Source of the DNA: Warburgia ugandensis
Taxonomy: Eukaryota > Streptophyta > Magnoliopsida > Canellales > Canellaceae
Length of the DNA stretch: 64,000 nt
Assembly: GCA_035236585.1 (NCBI GenBank)
Contig: CP141132.1
Span: forward strand, 63,027,880 to 63,091,879
Direction: 5' to 3'
In this document: positions 36,801 through 48,600 of the stretch, one piece after another
How the letters are laid out: every line of letters begins with the position of its first letter
How positions within the stretch are numbered: the first letter of the stretch is position 1
Position numbers and translations under genes: made by a program
Notes under the pieces: model-generated
The model's database searches: none
What the model saw: only the letters and a program-made list of their open reading frames with translations
Told to the model about the DNA's origin: nothing

Positions 36801-38416
36801 TAGTCCATAGTAGCCCAGTAATTAGCCAACCAGTCCATCCTTAAGATGACATCATAATCTACTATGTCCAACAAAATAAGATCAACGTCCATCCTCACAC
36901 CTAATATTTCCACTAGTACCCTTTCAAGATACTTAGTGGCCTCTATCATCTCTCCAACTGGCATTAGTATGTCTAGTCCAAACTCTAGCTTACAAGTACG
37001 CATATCGAGAAATATGCAAATATAGAAGAAATAAAGGAATGGGTGGACCCTGAATCAAAGAGGATCCTAGCATGTTTATCTACGACAAGAAAGGCACCTT
37101 CCACAATTTGGTTGGAGGTTTGTGCCTGCCCCGATGTGATGGTGAAGACACCTCCTGATTGCGTGGCGTAGACTTTGTAGTGTTGTTGGTCTTCATAGGT
37201 CTATCTCTCTACTCCTTAGGGCACTCTTGCGCATGTGCCCTATCTCGCCATAGCCATAGTACCTAAACTGTTGTCTCTATTGGAGGGTCTGATGCTATTG
37301 TTGTGGACCCTGGTGCTTCCTGCCTAGCCCAAGACATGGTCGTCCTAGGTGTAGACCCTTACATCTATGGCATGCCTTTCTACTGTGGTCTCTCTTCTAC
37401 CTGGAGGTATGTTGTTGAACTAGTGCTCCATGTGGCTGTGTGGATGAGAAGGGTTTCTTGCCCTTGGTGGGTTGATTCAGACCTCCTCATGCTGATAGAA
37501 AATCCCACTCTAGCATGGAGGCCATGTCTGCTACCTCTTGTACGGTCATAGGTCGGGAGATAATCACCTTGTTCCTCAACTGTGGTATTAGCTCATCAAC
37601 AAATTGATCTATCGCCTCCTTATCTGAGGCAAAGGGACCTGGTGCAAACCTTTGCAGTTTGGCGAAATGGTTCAGGTATTGCTAAAGCATCATATTGCTG
37701 TCCCAAGGTGGCGAACTCGCTCTTCATGGCTTGTAGGGCATAGGGTGGGAAATACTGGTCATCAAAAAATCTCTTGAAGTCCTCCCACATGAATGGCTCT
37801 GTGGAGGGAGGGGTGCATCTTCTGCTCTATTTGTTGCTAAAATCCAACCTCCCCCCTTAGCAAGTAGGTAGCCAATCTAACCTAATCCTTTAGGGAAACC
37901 TTCATAACGTCAAATGCCCTCTCGACCTCAAACAGTCATCGCTCGACCTCTTTGGTGTCACCTTCCCCAAGGAAGTGTGGCACAATTTTCTAGAACCCCT
38001 CTAATAATCTAGTTGATCCATCATGACTTCCTTAGGCTGCTCCCTCAGTGACTCCTGGTATGGGCATCGTCGGCACCTGATGAGATGACTAGGCCGATGA
38101 GTACACCTGGGCTACGGCAGTCATTGTTGCAATGGCTGAGTGTGTGGCTTGTCCTGCTGCCTGAATATGTTGATGGATATGTGGTATCAAACCCTATACA
38201 ACTTGGGCTACTAAGTCTGCCTCGCGGTCCCCTTGCCTTGATGACTCGGTAGGGGTGGCAATTGGTGGAGCGAGGGTGGACCTAGTCTTCCTTCAAGGAG
38301 CCATGTATCAAAGTTCCAATGTCACATTGTATAAGTCTTTCTTCTATCTCATGTTTAGTATTAACTCATGGGCTGTTAATCATAATGGACCCTTGGAGTG
38401 GTGATGATGGAGTAAA

Positions 38417-38433
38417 CCATGGCACTGATACCA
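38417..38433 (-). promoter_or_regulatory. Primer binding site (initiator tRNA-Met)
   Basis: On the - strand it reads TGGTATCAGTGCCATGG, the usual gypsy/copia site complementary to the 3' end of initiator tRNA-Met, with one deviation from the common form. It lies four bases inside the 5' LTR. Confidence 0.85.
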
Positions 38434-38436
38434 ATC

Positions 38437-41400
38437 TGTGACATCTCGCGTTTTCTAAAACACTTTTCATATGTAATAATAATAACAATATTTAATAAGA
38501 TAGTTGGGATCCCTAGAAAATGTGAAACTCATATCTAATAAATCACAATAATCATGTCAAATGAAATACTAAAAGAAAACCTCAAGGTTCATTCAATCCA
38601 TGGCAACGAATAAAACCAAATACCCTATAAGGCATGCTTTGCAAAAAAAAAAAAAAACATGGATGAACATTGATCATGAAAAGAAGTACATGTGATAAAA
38701 CGAATCATAATGAAATCCTATGGTTTCATCCATTGTTCACCACATCCAACTCTAACTTATAAATCCATACACATAATACAAATAAGAGTTAGGTCCAACT
38801 CTATCACCATAATATAAGTGTAATTATAAAGCCCAAAAAGGTCAACGTCAAGTAGACAGATGCATACATCAGGTATCAAGAAGTAAACGATATATGAATA
38901 ATCAAGAGTCTGTAGTAAAAGTAATGATAGTTGAAAGCATGATTTGTGAATAAATGCAAAAATATTATAACTAACCACCATGACATACAAGACATGGATA
39001 ATGTGTGCTTATGCATCTGATAGAGTCAAATATAGTCAATTTTATCATCTCAAAACATGGATAATGTGTGCTTATGCATATGATAGAGTCAAATACAGTC
39101 AATTTTATCATCTCAAAACATGGATGCAAGTCATGAATAACAGGGCGCACAAACTTTATTATGCCCTACAAGTGTCCCACTCCACTCATATCCGGCAATG
39201 AGTACTCATTCCAATCCCTAGGTCCCTCACTTGTAGTTGGCACACCAGGTAGCTTGCTTAGCTCATAGGCCCGCCCACAACTGGCTGCCCACATAGGCTT
39301 CACCCTGAGGGTTCTCATCACTCTGTGGGTGCATCAGGATATAGACATTCTAATGTATCTATACTATATGAGCATATAGAATAAGTGCATGGATTGTTAT
39401 GTTACAGCGGCAACCATTTTAGGGTATAAACCATTGCCGCTCACCGTCGACACCAAAATGGGAGATTAGTGTCCGTTGTGCCATGGGAGTCAATCGGATG
39501 TGTGTGGGTGGCTTGCCCATGATTACCATAAACTACATGCAGTTGCCCAATATTAGGATGATATCTATAATATGTAAACTTAGAGGGCGGGTGGCCAACC
39601 CTATTACCTTCCTAGCATAGCATTCACCCTGTAGAAACACTCATTATAAAATGGTACAAACACAAAATCAAGTATAAAAAATTCATACATAATCAATCTC
39701 GAGAAGCTCAAATCAATAAAGTGTTCTAATACATCAATAATCATGCATAAAAAACAAGACATAAATCATGAGAAGAAAAAGGATAATATAGACGGTAATA
39801 ACACATGCTGAAGATAGTCTCCTAAAAATGTATGGGTGACATAAAAGTCCATGCCTCAAACTGCTAGCTTAAATAGAACTCTCAAGTAAACGCATCATGA
39901 TCCATGAAATATGGGAAACACTAAATGTAATTGCCTACCGCAAATGCGCGGAGTACTCCAAATCAGGCACGCAATCACTTCAACTTGCGCGCTCTAATGT
40001 ACTTGTCAGGTCATAGTACCACGCTATGTCATCTACTACTTTAAATGTACCCTATTGACCATTTTAATCTTGATCTATATTACTTGGTGTTTATCAAATC
40101 CCAAGTGTGAATCAATCAGTGTGGTAATTCCTCTGATTTGGTAGTTAGTCCTAGATTAACAGCCCAGATCATTCGATTTATTAATTAAGTCAATCCATGT
40201 CTTAATGTTAGTTTTTCTTACATCTAAATGATTATCTGCTAGCTTTGATCATTAATCTATGTTGTGATCGACCAATTTGGTGTTTCTTGATCACTAGGGG
40301 ACTAAATTCTCTCATGTTTATAAGTTTGGAGGTGATCCAACTGTTGGATCGTTCTTTATAACCTCAATCTATGATTAGATCACTAATTCCAGTCTTATTT
40401 ATTACAATCAATTCAATTTCCATTTTTATCTAACAATTCAAGTGTATATCCATAATTGTATGTTGATTTGATAGTCTGATCATTCTCTGATTGGTCAATT
40501 CTAAGGTTCAAGATCAATTTTCTTGATAGATGCATGCAATCAGTCCATCAATTCCACTAATTAATCTCTTATGTAGTGTATTGTTCAATTTCTAAGGCCT
40601 AATCATCCTTTGATTTGGCCGATCTAAGTTATTGAGTGATTTGGTTTAATTAGATGTGGTCAAATCACGGTTTTGATGATAAATTTAGGTTCGCACAACG
40701 ACGCATAAAACAGACTTCTCGAATTACAATTTGGACCACTATAGCCCCAAGAATTGTTAAATTTTCATTTCAGTTCAAAATTTCAATGATCTGGAACAAA
40801 TTCGGATAGGGAACATAAAAAAATGACGTTCCCAGGATGCATGGCATCTAAAGCGTGCGTTCAAGACGCCCGTGTGCATCTCGGTCGCCAGGATGCAAGG
40901 CGTCATGCTCCCGCCATAACCGATGTGCATGACGCCGAACACGTGTGGTAGTAATGCGCACGTGTGTGATCGAGCTGTGCGTGCGCATTGCATTCTTCAC
41001 ATCAGATGGATGCATCCTGGGCAAGCCTTCCATAGGGCGCGATGCACTTGGACCATTCGTTTGGTCTCCGCTTGGTATATGATCCAGATAAACTTATTTT
41101 TTCTCTATTTTCACCGGTCCTAAGGTTTTGAGGGTCTAGAAACACAATGAATGGCTCATTTCACGCATCCAAGCCTTCCATATATGTGAAATCCACTGGA
41201 CTAGTTGGGTCTTGATCTCCTATGAGTTGCCAAAAAACTCCGCCTTCTCTAGAGAAGAAGACTGGATTCAGGTCATCGCCAGCGACCCATACAGAATGAA
41301 ATCTTTACCAAAAAGATTTCGCCTGGATCTTGAGTTTTTGGCTAGATTAATTCAAGTTTTGTAAAATTACCCGTTTACTATTTTTCTCAAAATTTGGCTT

Positions 41401-42196
41401 AATTTCTTAATGGATTTTCATGAAATCTGAGGGGTTTTAATTGTGGTTGCATGGGGAATAAGATGAATGGCTCAAATCATCAGTATAACACCATTTCATT
41501 GACTATGTTTCCTTCACAGTCGGTTCCATCATTTTGTTGCCGAGAAACGGCAACAATGGCAACCTTTGCCAGAGCTGGGTAAGTAATGGATGGCCTACCT
41601 GCATAGGATTCACCTGAAACTAGTTGTCCATTTCCATAGAAGGGGGATGTCGCTACTGACACCCGCTTGTTGGTCGTTGTCTTTGACGCTGGTGAGTGCA
41701 CGTTGAACGAAGATGGAGGGAGGGAAAACAAGGTGGAATGAATGGGGGGGGGGGAGGGCGCATTTAAAGCCCCCCATTAATGTTATTTTTAAATTTATTT
41801 TATCTTATTTCATTTTAGCATTTAATGTTGAATGATTGCCAGCAATAAATGCTAGTAATCACTCCCTTACTTATGATGGCATGTCAAATCTTGAGATTGC
41901 GTGCCATGTCAACGAGTCCTACATGTGGAAAATTGCTATTCTGCCCCTTTTATCTATTTTATTAAAATATCTTAATTAAAATAATTAGAATATTTTTGTC
42001 TGGACTCTGATTTTAGCATTCTTAGTGTCATTGAATTGCATTTATCATTTACATTCTAAATATTGATGTTTCAACTAGTGAATCTATTTCTAAAAATTTC
42101 AATTTTCTTAGAAGTCCAATTTCCTAAAAAATTTAGAAAATTCATAATTATTCAATATATATATATATATATTGCTCCAAAATGGAGAATATTACA
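38437..42196 (-). repeat. 5' LTR of the Tekay-like element
   Basis: It opens TGTGACATCTCGCG next to the primer binding site and closes GAATATTACA before the ATCTT duplication. It contains a 63-bp tandem repeat (38992-39054 and 39055-39117, with a partial third unit), an AT microsatellite near 42158-42171 and G/C-rich hairpin-prone sequence near 40850-41040. Confidence 0.88.
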
Positions 42197-42201
42197 ATCT
42201 T

Positions 42202-42646
42202 TATGTCATTTTGTTATTAAAAATTTATTATATGTATAAACTATGAACTCTGTGGTTATGCAGTCTTATCAGATTGAATTGCTAAATATTTGCTTTCATG
42301 CACAGACCTAGAACCTTGTTGATTATAATATAAGGTGACTATCATGCGACTAATATAAAAAATCTGTTTCAGTCCTAGATTTTATCCATGAATAAGTGAT
42401 TTTGACTTTGCTATTGGAGCCTTATTATGAACATAAAATTATTATGGAGATGATAGCTATTCAATAATTTTGTCTTTGTTTTGAGGCTGCAAATCACAAA
42501 GGAGAAACTAACTACCATGAATAGATCAAAGATGAGAGTATTGTTATTAGAACTTACGTACTAGAAAGCTTCTTGAAGGGGTTAGATGTCAGACTATTAT
42601 TTGTCATAGTAAATTGGCAGCAGCGAATTAGTTTGGTTCTGATAAT
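42202..42646. other. Intergenic, nothing recognised
   Basis: A/T-rich sequence without recognisable features lies between the Tekay-like element and the next SINE. Confidence 0.4.
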
Positions 42647-42662
42647 ATCTGAGAACCGAACT

Positions 42663-42843
42663 AAAAGGGAAGGCCTGGTGCACGAAGCTTTCATGTATCC
42701 GGGGTTGGGGAAGGGGCGGACTACAAGGGTCAATAGTATGCAGTATTTGCCTTACATTTTGCAAGAGGCCATTTCCATGCTTTGAACCTGTGACCTCAAG
42801 GTCATACAATGATAACTCTACCATTACGCCAATGCTCCCCTTT
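42663..42843 (-). mobile_element. Au SINE, full length
   Basis: The copy runs from AAAAGGGAAGGCCTGGTGC to AATGCTCCCC. A 16-bp duplication with two mismatches (ATCTGAGAAC core) flanks it at 42647-42662 and 42844-42859. Confidence 0.92.
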
Positions 42844-42989
42844 ATCTGAGAACAGAATTGGTTGTAGCCCTCGAGGTGGGAAGGTTCGGAATGGAATGAT
42901 ACCAAATCTGACTGAAATCATATTGGTCTGCTCCTAATGGAACTGAACTAGAACCACACTATTGACAGCCCTAGTTATACACATATATG

Positions 42990-44165
42990 AGTAGTGTCAC
43001 GGGCTTAGCTTTTCAAACTCCCGTGCAGTACTTAGTCTTGCAATGCACTCAAGGCACTAAGGCTAAGTTCAACCTGACTTTGCAGAAGCTTATAAGAAAA
43101 TATGGTAAGAGAGCTAGAGACTAGAAAAGAACTCTTTATATATTACTACCCCTAGCTTACATTATGATTCCTTGTTTTCTTGATGCCTTACAATTGAGGA
43201 AGCTCCTCTATTTATAGGTAATCATCCCCTTTCCTTCTTCTCAATGGAGGGCTAGGATCATTGCATATGTATGGTCCAGATTGTCCTCTGGAACATTCTT
43301 ACAAAATATTTTAAGTCTACAACATTCTAAATTGTAGACGTTTACCACGACACTTATAAAGTTTGGCCTTCTAGAACTAGGCCTTCTTCCCAGGATCCTC
43401 AAACACAGGCTTAGAGTCATTTAGGCTAAGTCCATGATCCGAAAAGGCCTTATTTGAAGTCTATAGGCTTTGGTCACGTGCTTCGTGATAGCAGTCCGTG
43501 ACAGTAGGCATGAGCCAAAATAGGCACGAAACCTACAGCTATTGTCTATGAAATTGAGGAGTATTTGATCATTAAATAGAGTATAAATACACTTGAATTT
43601 GGTTATATTGAAAAAGTATAAAAAATGAATGGTCCAACTAAACATGGTAGTGATGGACCAATAGAGACAAGCGAGCCCACTTCGCAATTTACCCATGTCA
43701 AGTGAAGGGCCTACAGAAACAATCAACTACGCATCCACATTATCATTTCTCAACCTAACCTTTAGGCGTCTCTACTAGACAAACTTTGGTCCACCTCAAC
43801 GGGACCCGTTTCCCTAACGTCTTGGAAGCATAGTGCTCACTTGACATGGGTAAGTTGCAGCGCACTTGCATTTATCATTTGTCATGGAAACAATCATAAG
43901 TCAGTAGCATTGATGAAGCTAGTCGAAAATTAGAGGATTTTGGAATGAGGCTTATCTAAATTAGTTACAAAAGATGAGTGGCTGGGATCCCCAAATGTCT
44001 GGGCAGGGAAATGTAATTGGCTTGAGTCAATTGAGTCCAGTGTGGCCATTTTCCATTGTTGGCAACTCTGGTCTTGTGAATTGCATATTTTTTTCTCTTT
44101 ACAAGGCTTTGTTAAAATTTATTTTTGGATGTTATAAAAACCAAGTCGAGACAACTCGCCGAATC
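42990..44165. repeat. Intergenic with a long inverted repeat
   Basis: Arms near 43674-43704 (ACTTCGCAATTTACCCATGT, then CAAGTGA) and 43837-43868 (TCACTTGACATGGGTAAGTT, then GC) are inverted copies with few mismatches, separated by about 130 bp. A short palindrome, CACGGG...CCCGTG, lies near 42998-43025. No coding sequence was recognised. It may be part of a foldback or LTR-type element. Confidence 0.4.
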
Positions 44166-44168
44166 TAA

Positions 44169-44285
44169 TGCCCTGATTGGCTTACATAATCCTGTTTTAC
44201 TGGGTTTTTCCAGGTTATTCTATATGCATGGAGTAATCGGGCATAATCCAATAAACAGGATTATATGAGCCGTGCCAAGAGGGCC
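44169..44285. mobile_element. Tourist-like (PIF/Harbinger) MITE, 117 bp
   Basis: The ends are imperfect inverted repeats of about 36 bp: TGCCCTGATTGGCTTACATA, then ATCCTGTTTTACTGG, against the complement of CCAATAAACAGGATTATATG, then AGCCGTGCCAAGAGGGCC. A TAA target duplication flanks it at 44166-44168 and 44286-44288, as PIF/Harbinger elements make. It is too short to code for anything. Confidence 0.8.
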
Positions 44286-44288
44286 TAA

Positions 44289-45301
44289 ATTGATTAATCC
44301 ACTTTCTACTTATGCTTGTTACACTTTTTAATTTGGAGGACTAATAGTGTAGCTCCTACTATGAGGAGCGGTCTTCCTTTCAAATTGAAAATGCTAGTGA
44401 GAAACATTAAGCCGTTAGAGAATTAGGTCGAGTGTGAATGTGCAAATTAGAGCTTGCATGCTTAGCTCGAGGTACTTGAGGGAGTAGATGTTTGGTCACC
44501 CAAATTGTTCATATTTGAGCATTGATTAAAAGCTAGGTGATCCGACCAGGGGATTGATCGATCTGGTTTGGATCGGTAGGAAACCTGGGCCGATGCCCAA
44601 AAAACTAGAATGACATCATCATGATTTTGAATTAGTGGATCAGGTGAGTCAAATTGAAAAACTTGGGCAAGTTTTTGGAAAGATTGCTGAGTTTCTCGGT
44701 TACTCAGTTAGTTTTAAAATTTAAATTAGAACCTTGATTTTATTGAAAATAAAAATCTTTTAATACCCAATTTCTCTAGAAACTTCGTAGTATAGGAAAA
44801 CATTTCCTCTTTTAGCCAAAAAACATATTCATCGTTTCTTCTTTGGTTCTTCCTCGCCAATGTATAGCTGCCAAAAACATCTTTCTTCTTCTCATAGTTC
44901 TTGAATATGGAAACTAATGGTAATTTATAATATCAAAAATTTTATTTTATTTATCAAATTTTAGAATTTATTGCTAATAAAATTTTATATGGACCACAAT
45001 CTTAAGTTTATTGGGTTGATTTATAGTGATGAAATCAAAACAATTGAGAGATGAATGCTTAAGTACTTCAAGGATTATGTTTTCATAATTTTTCATCTAT
45101 GCATTATATAGACATGTATTCTTATTTTAAGTGAGAAATCCAAAGCTTTGTTTTGTAAGTTTATCATTGCTATTGATTAGATAATTTTTTGTATTTTTTA
45201 AAGATTTATTATTATATATAATTATTTAATAATTTTTGTAGAAAATTAGGATCTGTAGTTACCCGAGTTTCTAAACAGTGTTTTGAGTCTGTCATATATA
45301 T

Positions 45302-45303
<2 letters not shown>
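44289..45303. other. Intergenic, A/T-rich
   Basis: No recognisable features were seen between the MITE and the GA microsatellite downstream of CCD8. Confidence 0.4.

Positions 45304-45355
<52 letters not shown>
45304..45355 (+). repeat. (GA)n microsatellite
   Basis: About 26 uninterrupted GA units lie about 280 bp beyond the CCD8 stop codon. Confidence 0.97.
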
Positions 45356-45357
<2 letters not shown>

Positions 45358-45632
45358 TAGGTTATAATCATATGTATAAAATTTATTACGTACAGCAAAT
45401 TTAATTACAAATTACAAATACATTTGACAGTGACACGAACAACCAGAGTGTAGATGGGCACCTCGATACCTTAGCCTATTGAAAACATGCACATACATGC
45501 AACGGATCTACTATAACCCTGGAGATGTAATGACCATTGATTTAGTGACTCGAAGATCTTGTCACTTACACGCATAAAAACCTATCACGTAATTCTTTAG
45601 AATTGATATTTATACAACAAAACCTTTCTCCT

Positions 45633-48600
45633 CTAGTTCTTCGGAACCCAACATCCATGGAGACCATACGGGAGGCCGTATGGAAACTGGGCTCGAGCAA
45701 TCTCTTCGAAGGTTGATCCATCTAGCAGCAATGCGTACCCGTCACCATCTTTGTCACTGACCATGGAGATCACTACACCTGCAACCAAGCATATCATGAG
45801 TCAGATCAGCACGTACTCGGTAAATGGGTTTTGAACCTTGGTCACCCATGTAAAAGAGTCCTTGTACCACTGCTTTTGATGTATGAGATTTTGGCGCATG
45901 GTCTGTCTAAGACATGAGCAATAACAGATGAATACATAATGGTTTGGATCATCAAAGAGCTTGCGCGAACTTTTACTTCTAGGGACCAGTATAACCCTTG
46001 ATTGTGCTCCATCGACTACCATATAAAAAAATTAGACACTGTAGATTCCATTTGTTTAATTTATTTATAGCACGGGAGCACAACTGTGATAGCCCACCAC
46101 CCAATAAATGGACGATCCCAACTGCCAAATCTGTGTCTTGCATATATGGATGCTTGTATTGATACGGAGCTAATTATTCATTGGCACATTGATCAGGTGG
46201 TTAGGTTAGTCCATTAAATATCCAACTGCCAAATCAGTGTCTTGCAGGTGGATGGTTAACACCAACCTAATTATTCTTCTGCACATGGATCTTGTGTATT
46301 TCCTCTTCGTTGTAGAATTGTGATCTAAATAATTAAGAAAAAAATACAGCACTTGTTGCTTTAATTTTGTATACTCACCATCATCTTCCTCGGTGGCCCC
46401 GGGCCTAGCTACAAAGAAGGGTTCCGAAGGCACGGCGCCCTCGGCATGCCAGCGTTTTGCCGTCTTTGTGACCAAATCGATCTTGAACAGCCAATACTAA
46501 CCCATGTTAGGCACAAGATTATACTATTAATACTTTTTCATTAACAACCCCTTTGGCATGAAATTTTTACCTTAGTTAGGGTGTTTGGAAAGTTGCAAGG
46601 GCGTTGAGCACCGCAAGCATAGGCATATCTGTATTTCTTCCCCAAGTAAGCTGGATTAATGCTGCACATATCCATCCCTCTGCCATGTTGGTTAGGGTCT
46701 AAAGCTGCCTCCAGCTTCCCCATTGGGCTCCCATCCAAGGGTACAGTGAAACGCCCTACCCTGATATATTACGACATTGGCAAATCCAATTAGTAAATAT
46801 GTGGCAATAATTGATTGCTGATGGAGTCCTACCTAGGCTATCAATAAATGGTTAAGAACTTACACATACTTGAAATATTTAAGAAGAAACTTATATAGGG
46901 CTGTTTACAGCGGGAATAAGAATCACAGGTTAAGCTGCTCTGCAATAGTAAAATTTATGGGGACATGGATCCAAAATAGCATGAACACACATATAGGTAT
47001 TATTTGATGCATTTTGAAGTTGATGCTTAGTTGCCTGTCCATTCAATTTCGGATGCGTGTCCCTAAATTTTTTTTAAACAAACGTACTATTAGTTTATGC
47101 GAAGATTTCATGGACAAAGCAAAATAATACAAGGCAGGGAATCAAGATTGATAAGCAGATTAAATACAAAATAACAAAACTACCAGTAAAGGATACTGCA
47201 AACACAGGCATCGTGTCTATACGGAAGTTAGCGTTATCATCATAAATGAATTAACAAATAATCAAGGAATATACCTAGCATCTGGTAATACGTCTTGGCC
47301 AGAAAATGATCGGAGATTTTGTAGCCTCAGCTTATCAAGTATAGTAGCATCGGCGTTATGCTCACAGCAGTCGGCGATGATTGCCGTGACTCTCCCTTCC
47401 TCGTCTCGTTCCTCGTATGCATTGATAAAATGGAATGTCACGTATAGAGGAACCTCCACGCTTGCGACCTGCGGTTAAATAATACACTAATTATCATGCT
47501 AGTAAGATGGGCCGAGAGAGAGAGAGAGAGTTGAAGAGATACTATGAGAGACTGAGCTTCTTTCAATGACCTTATGAATTCATCTGCTTCGCCTTTCCCA
47601 TAAGTAAAAACTCATGCCTATTGATTGCTTCTAGCTACCAATTTTTCTTAGTAAAAAAGTCCAGTAATTCTGGCTAAGAAACTTTTCAACTGTGCCAGTA
47701 GCTAGAAGCATCCAACGGCATAAATTTTTGCAAGAGGCCTAAATAAGAAGGCCCAAGAATTTGAATGGGTTAGATCATCCACTCTTTGAACGGAGCCTAA
47801 ATGGAGGCTTACGGACCCAATGGTACAACATTTTCCTCCCGGGGCTATATAGTGCTTTTCTTTTCTTTCAAGATGGTGAGGAGCATGCTTGTTGGTGCAA
47901 CCTTTTACAGGACACAAAATGATCGTCACGACCAGGCCATGGTCCTTTCGACAAGGCTACCAGCTTTCAAAACTGAGTCCACGATCCCTCTACTGAAACC
48001 TCACCTTTGGATATGTGACGATTCTGACCTATTTATCTTCTTAACCCTTCCCTAGATGGGCTGCATATGAAAACTCATGTTTACTAGTTTTTCCATTTTT
48101 TAGCTACAAAATTTCTCTAGTTTCCTCAGTTGAAAAATTCAATGATCATAACTAAAATACTTTTCAGCTGAGTGTTAGAAGCATCCAATGAATATAATTT
48201 TTAATTTACCTAAATAAAAGAAGATTAATATGTCAGGTGAGCCCTAGATGGAGAGGTCACAGAAACTGTCCCGGAACCCATTTTCTCTATTTTTTAAGGG
48301 ACTTCCAATTGCATTTACCAACTTCATATAATTTTTTGACTGATAATACTAAAAAAAATAAATAGAAAAATATGAGGGCATATATAGAACATTGATTTCG
48401 TGTATAATGGCTTAACTCAATAGTTAGTACAGTGGAGATAGAGTACTAATACATCCAACTCGCTCACACCAAGTCCTAAATGTCGTCATTTGGGGATTGT
48501 CACACGCGAGACCAATCATGGTGGGCAGTGTACCTACCTAGCAAAGATGGGCCATGTCATAGGATTGGTGGATTGCTTACTTAAAAGCAAAATGGTGGCA

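Larger units (their letters stand above)
30955..42196 (-). mobile_element. Tekay/Del-like Ty3/gypsy chromovirus with both LTRs
   Basis: This is an 11.2-kb fossil LTR retrotransposon read on the - strand. A perfect 5-bp duplication, ATCTT, flanks it at 30950-30954 and 42197-42201, and the ends are TGTGAC...TTACA. Parts from right to left: 5' LTR (38437-42196), a primer binding site matching initiator tRNA-Met (38417-38433), gag (about 37000-38300), protease and RT (about 35900-37000, peptides [27 protein letters not shown]), RNase H (about 35300-35900, GHVVSKDEV, LTLLSNSGGYVVY), integrase (about 34150-35270), a chromodomain-type C-terminus (about 33860-34150) and the 3' LTR (30955-about 33857). 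The RT sequence and very long LTRs fit Tekay/Del. The LTRs differ at about one base in eight to ten by eye, which suggests several million years. The coding region is broken in many places. Confidence 0.92.

Noticed and set aside
40775-41123. Overlapping open frames on both strands near 41 kb
   Set aside because: They arise from the G/C-rich part of the right LTR and are not conserved between LTRs.
42990-43200. Possible start of an LTR (TGTCACGGGCTTAG)
   Set aside because: No matching second LTR, primer site or coding remains were found nearby.
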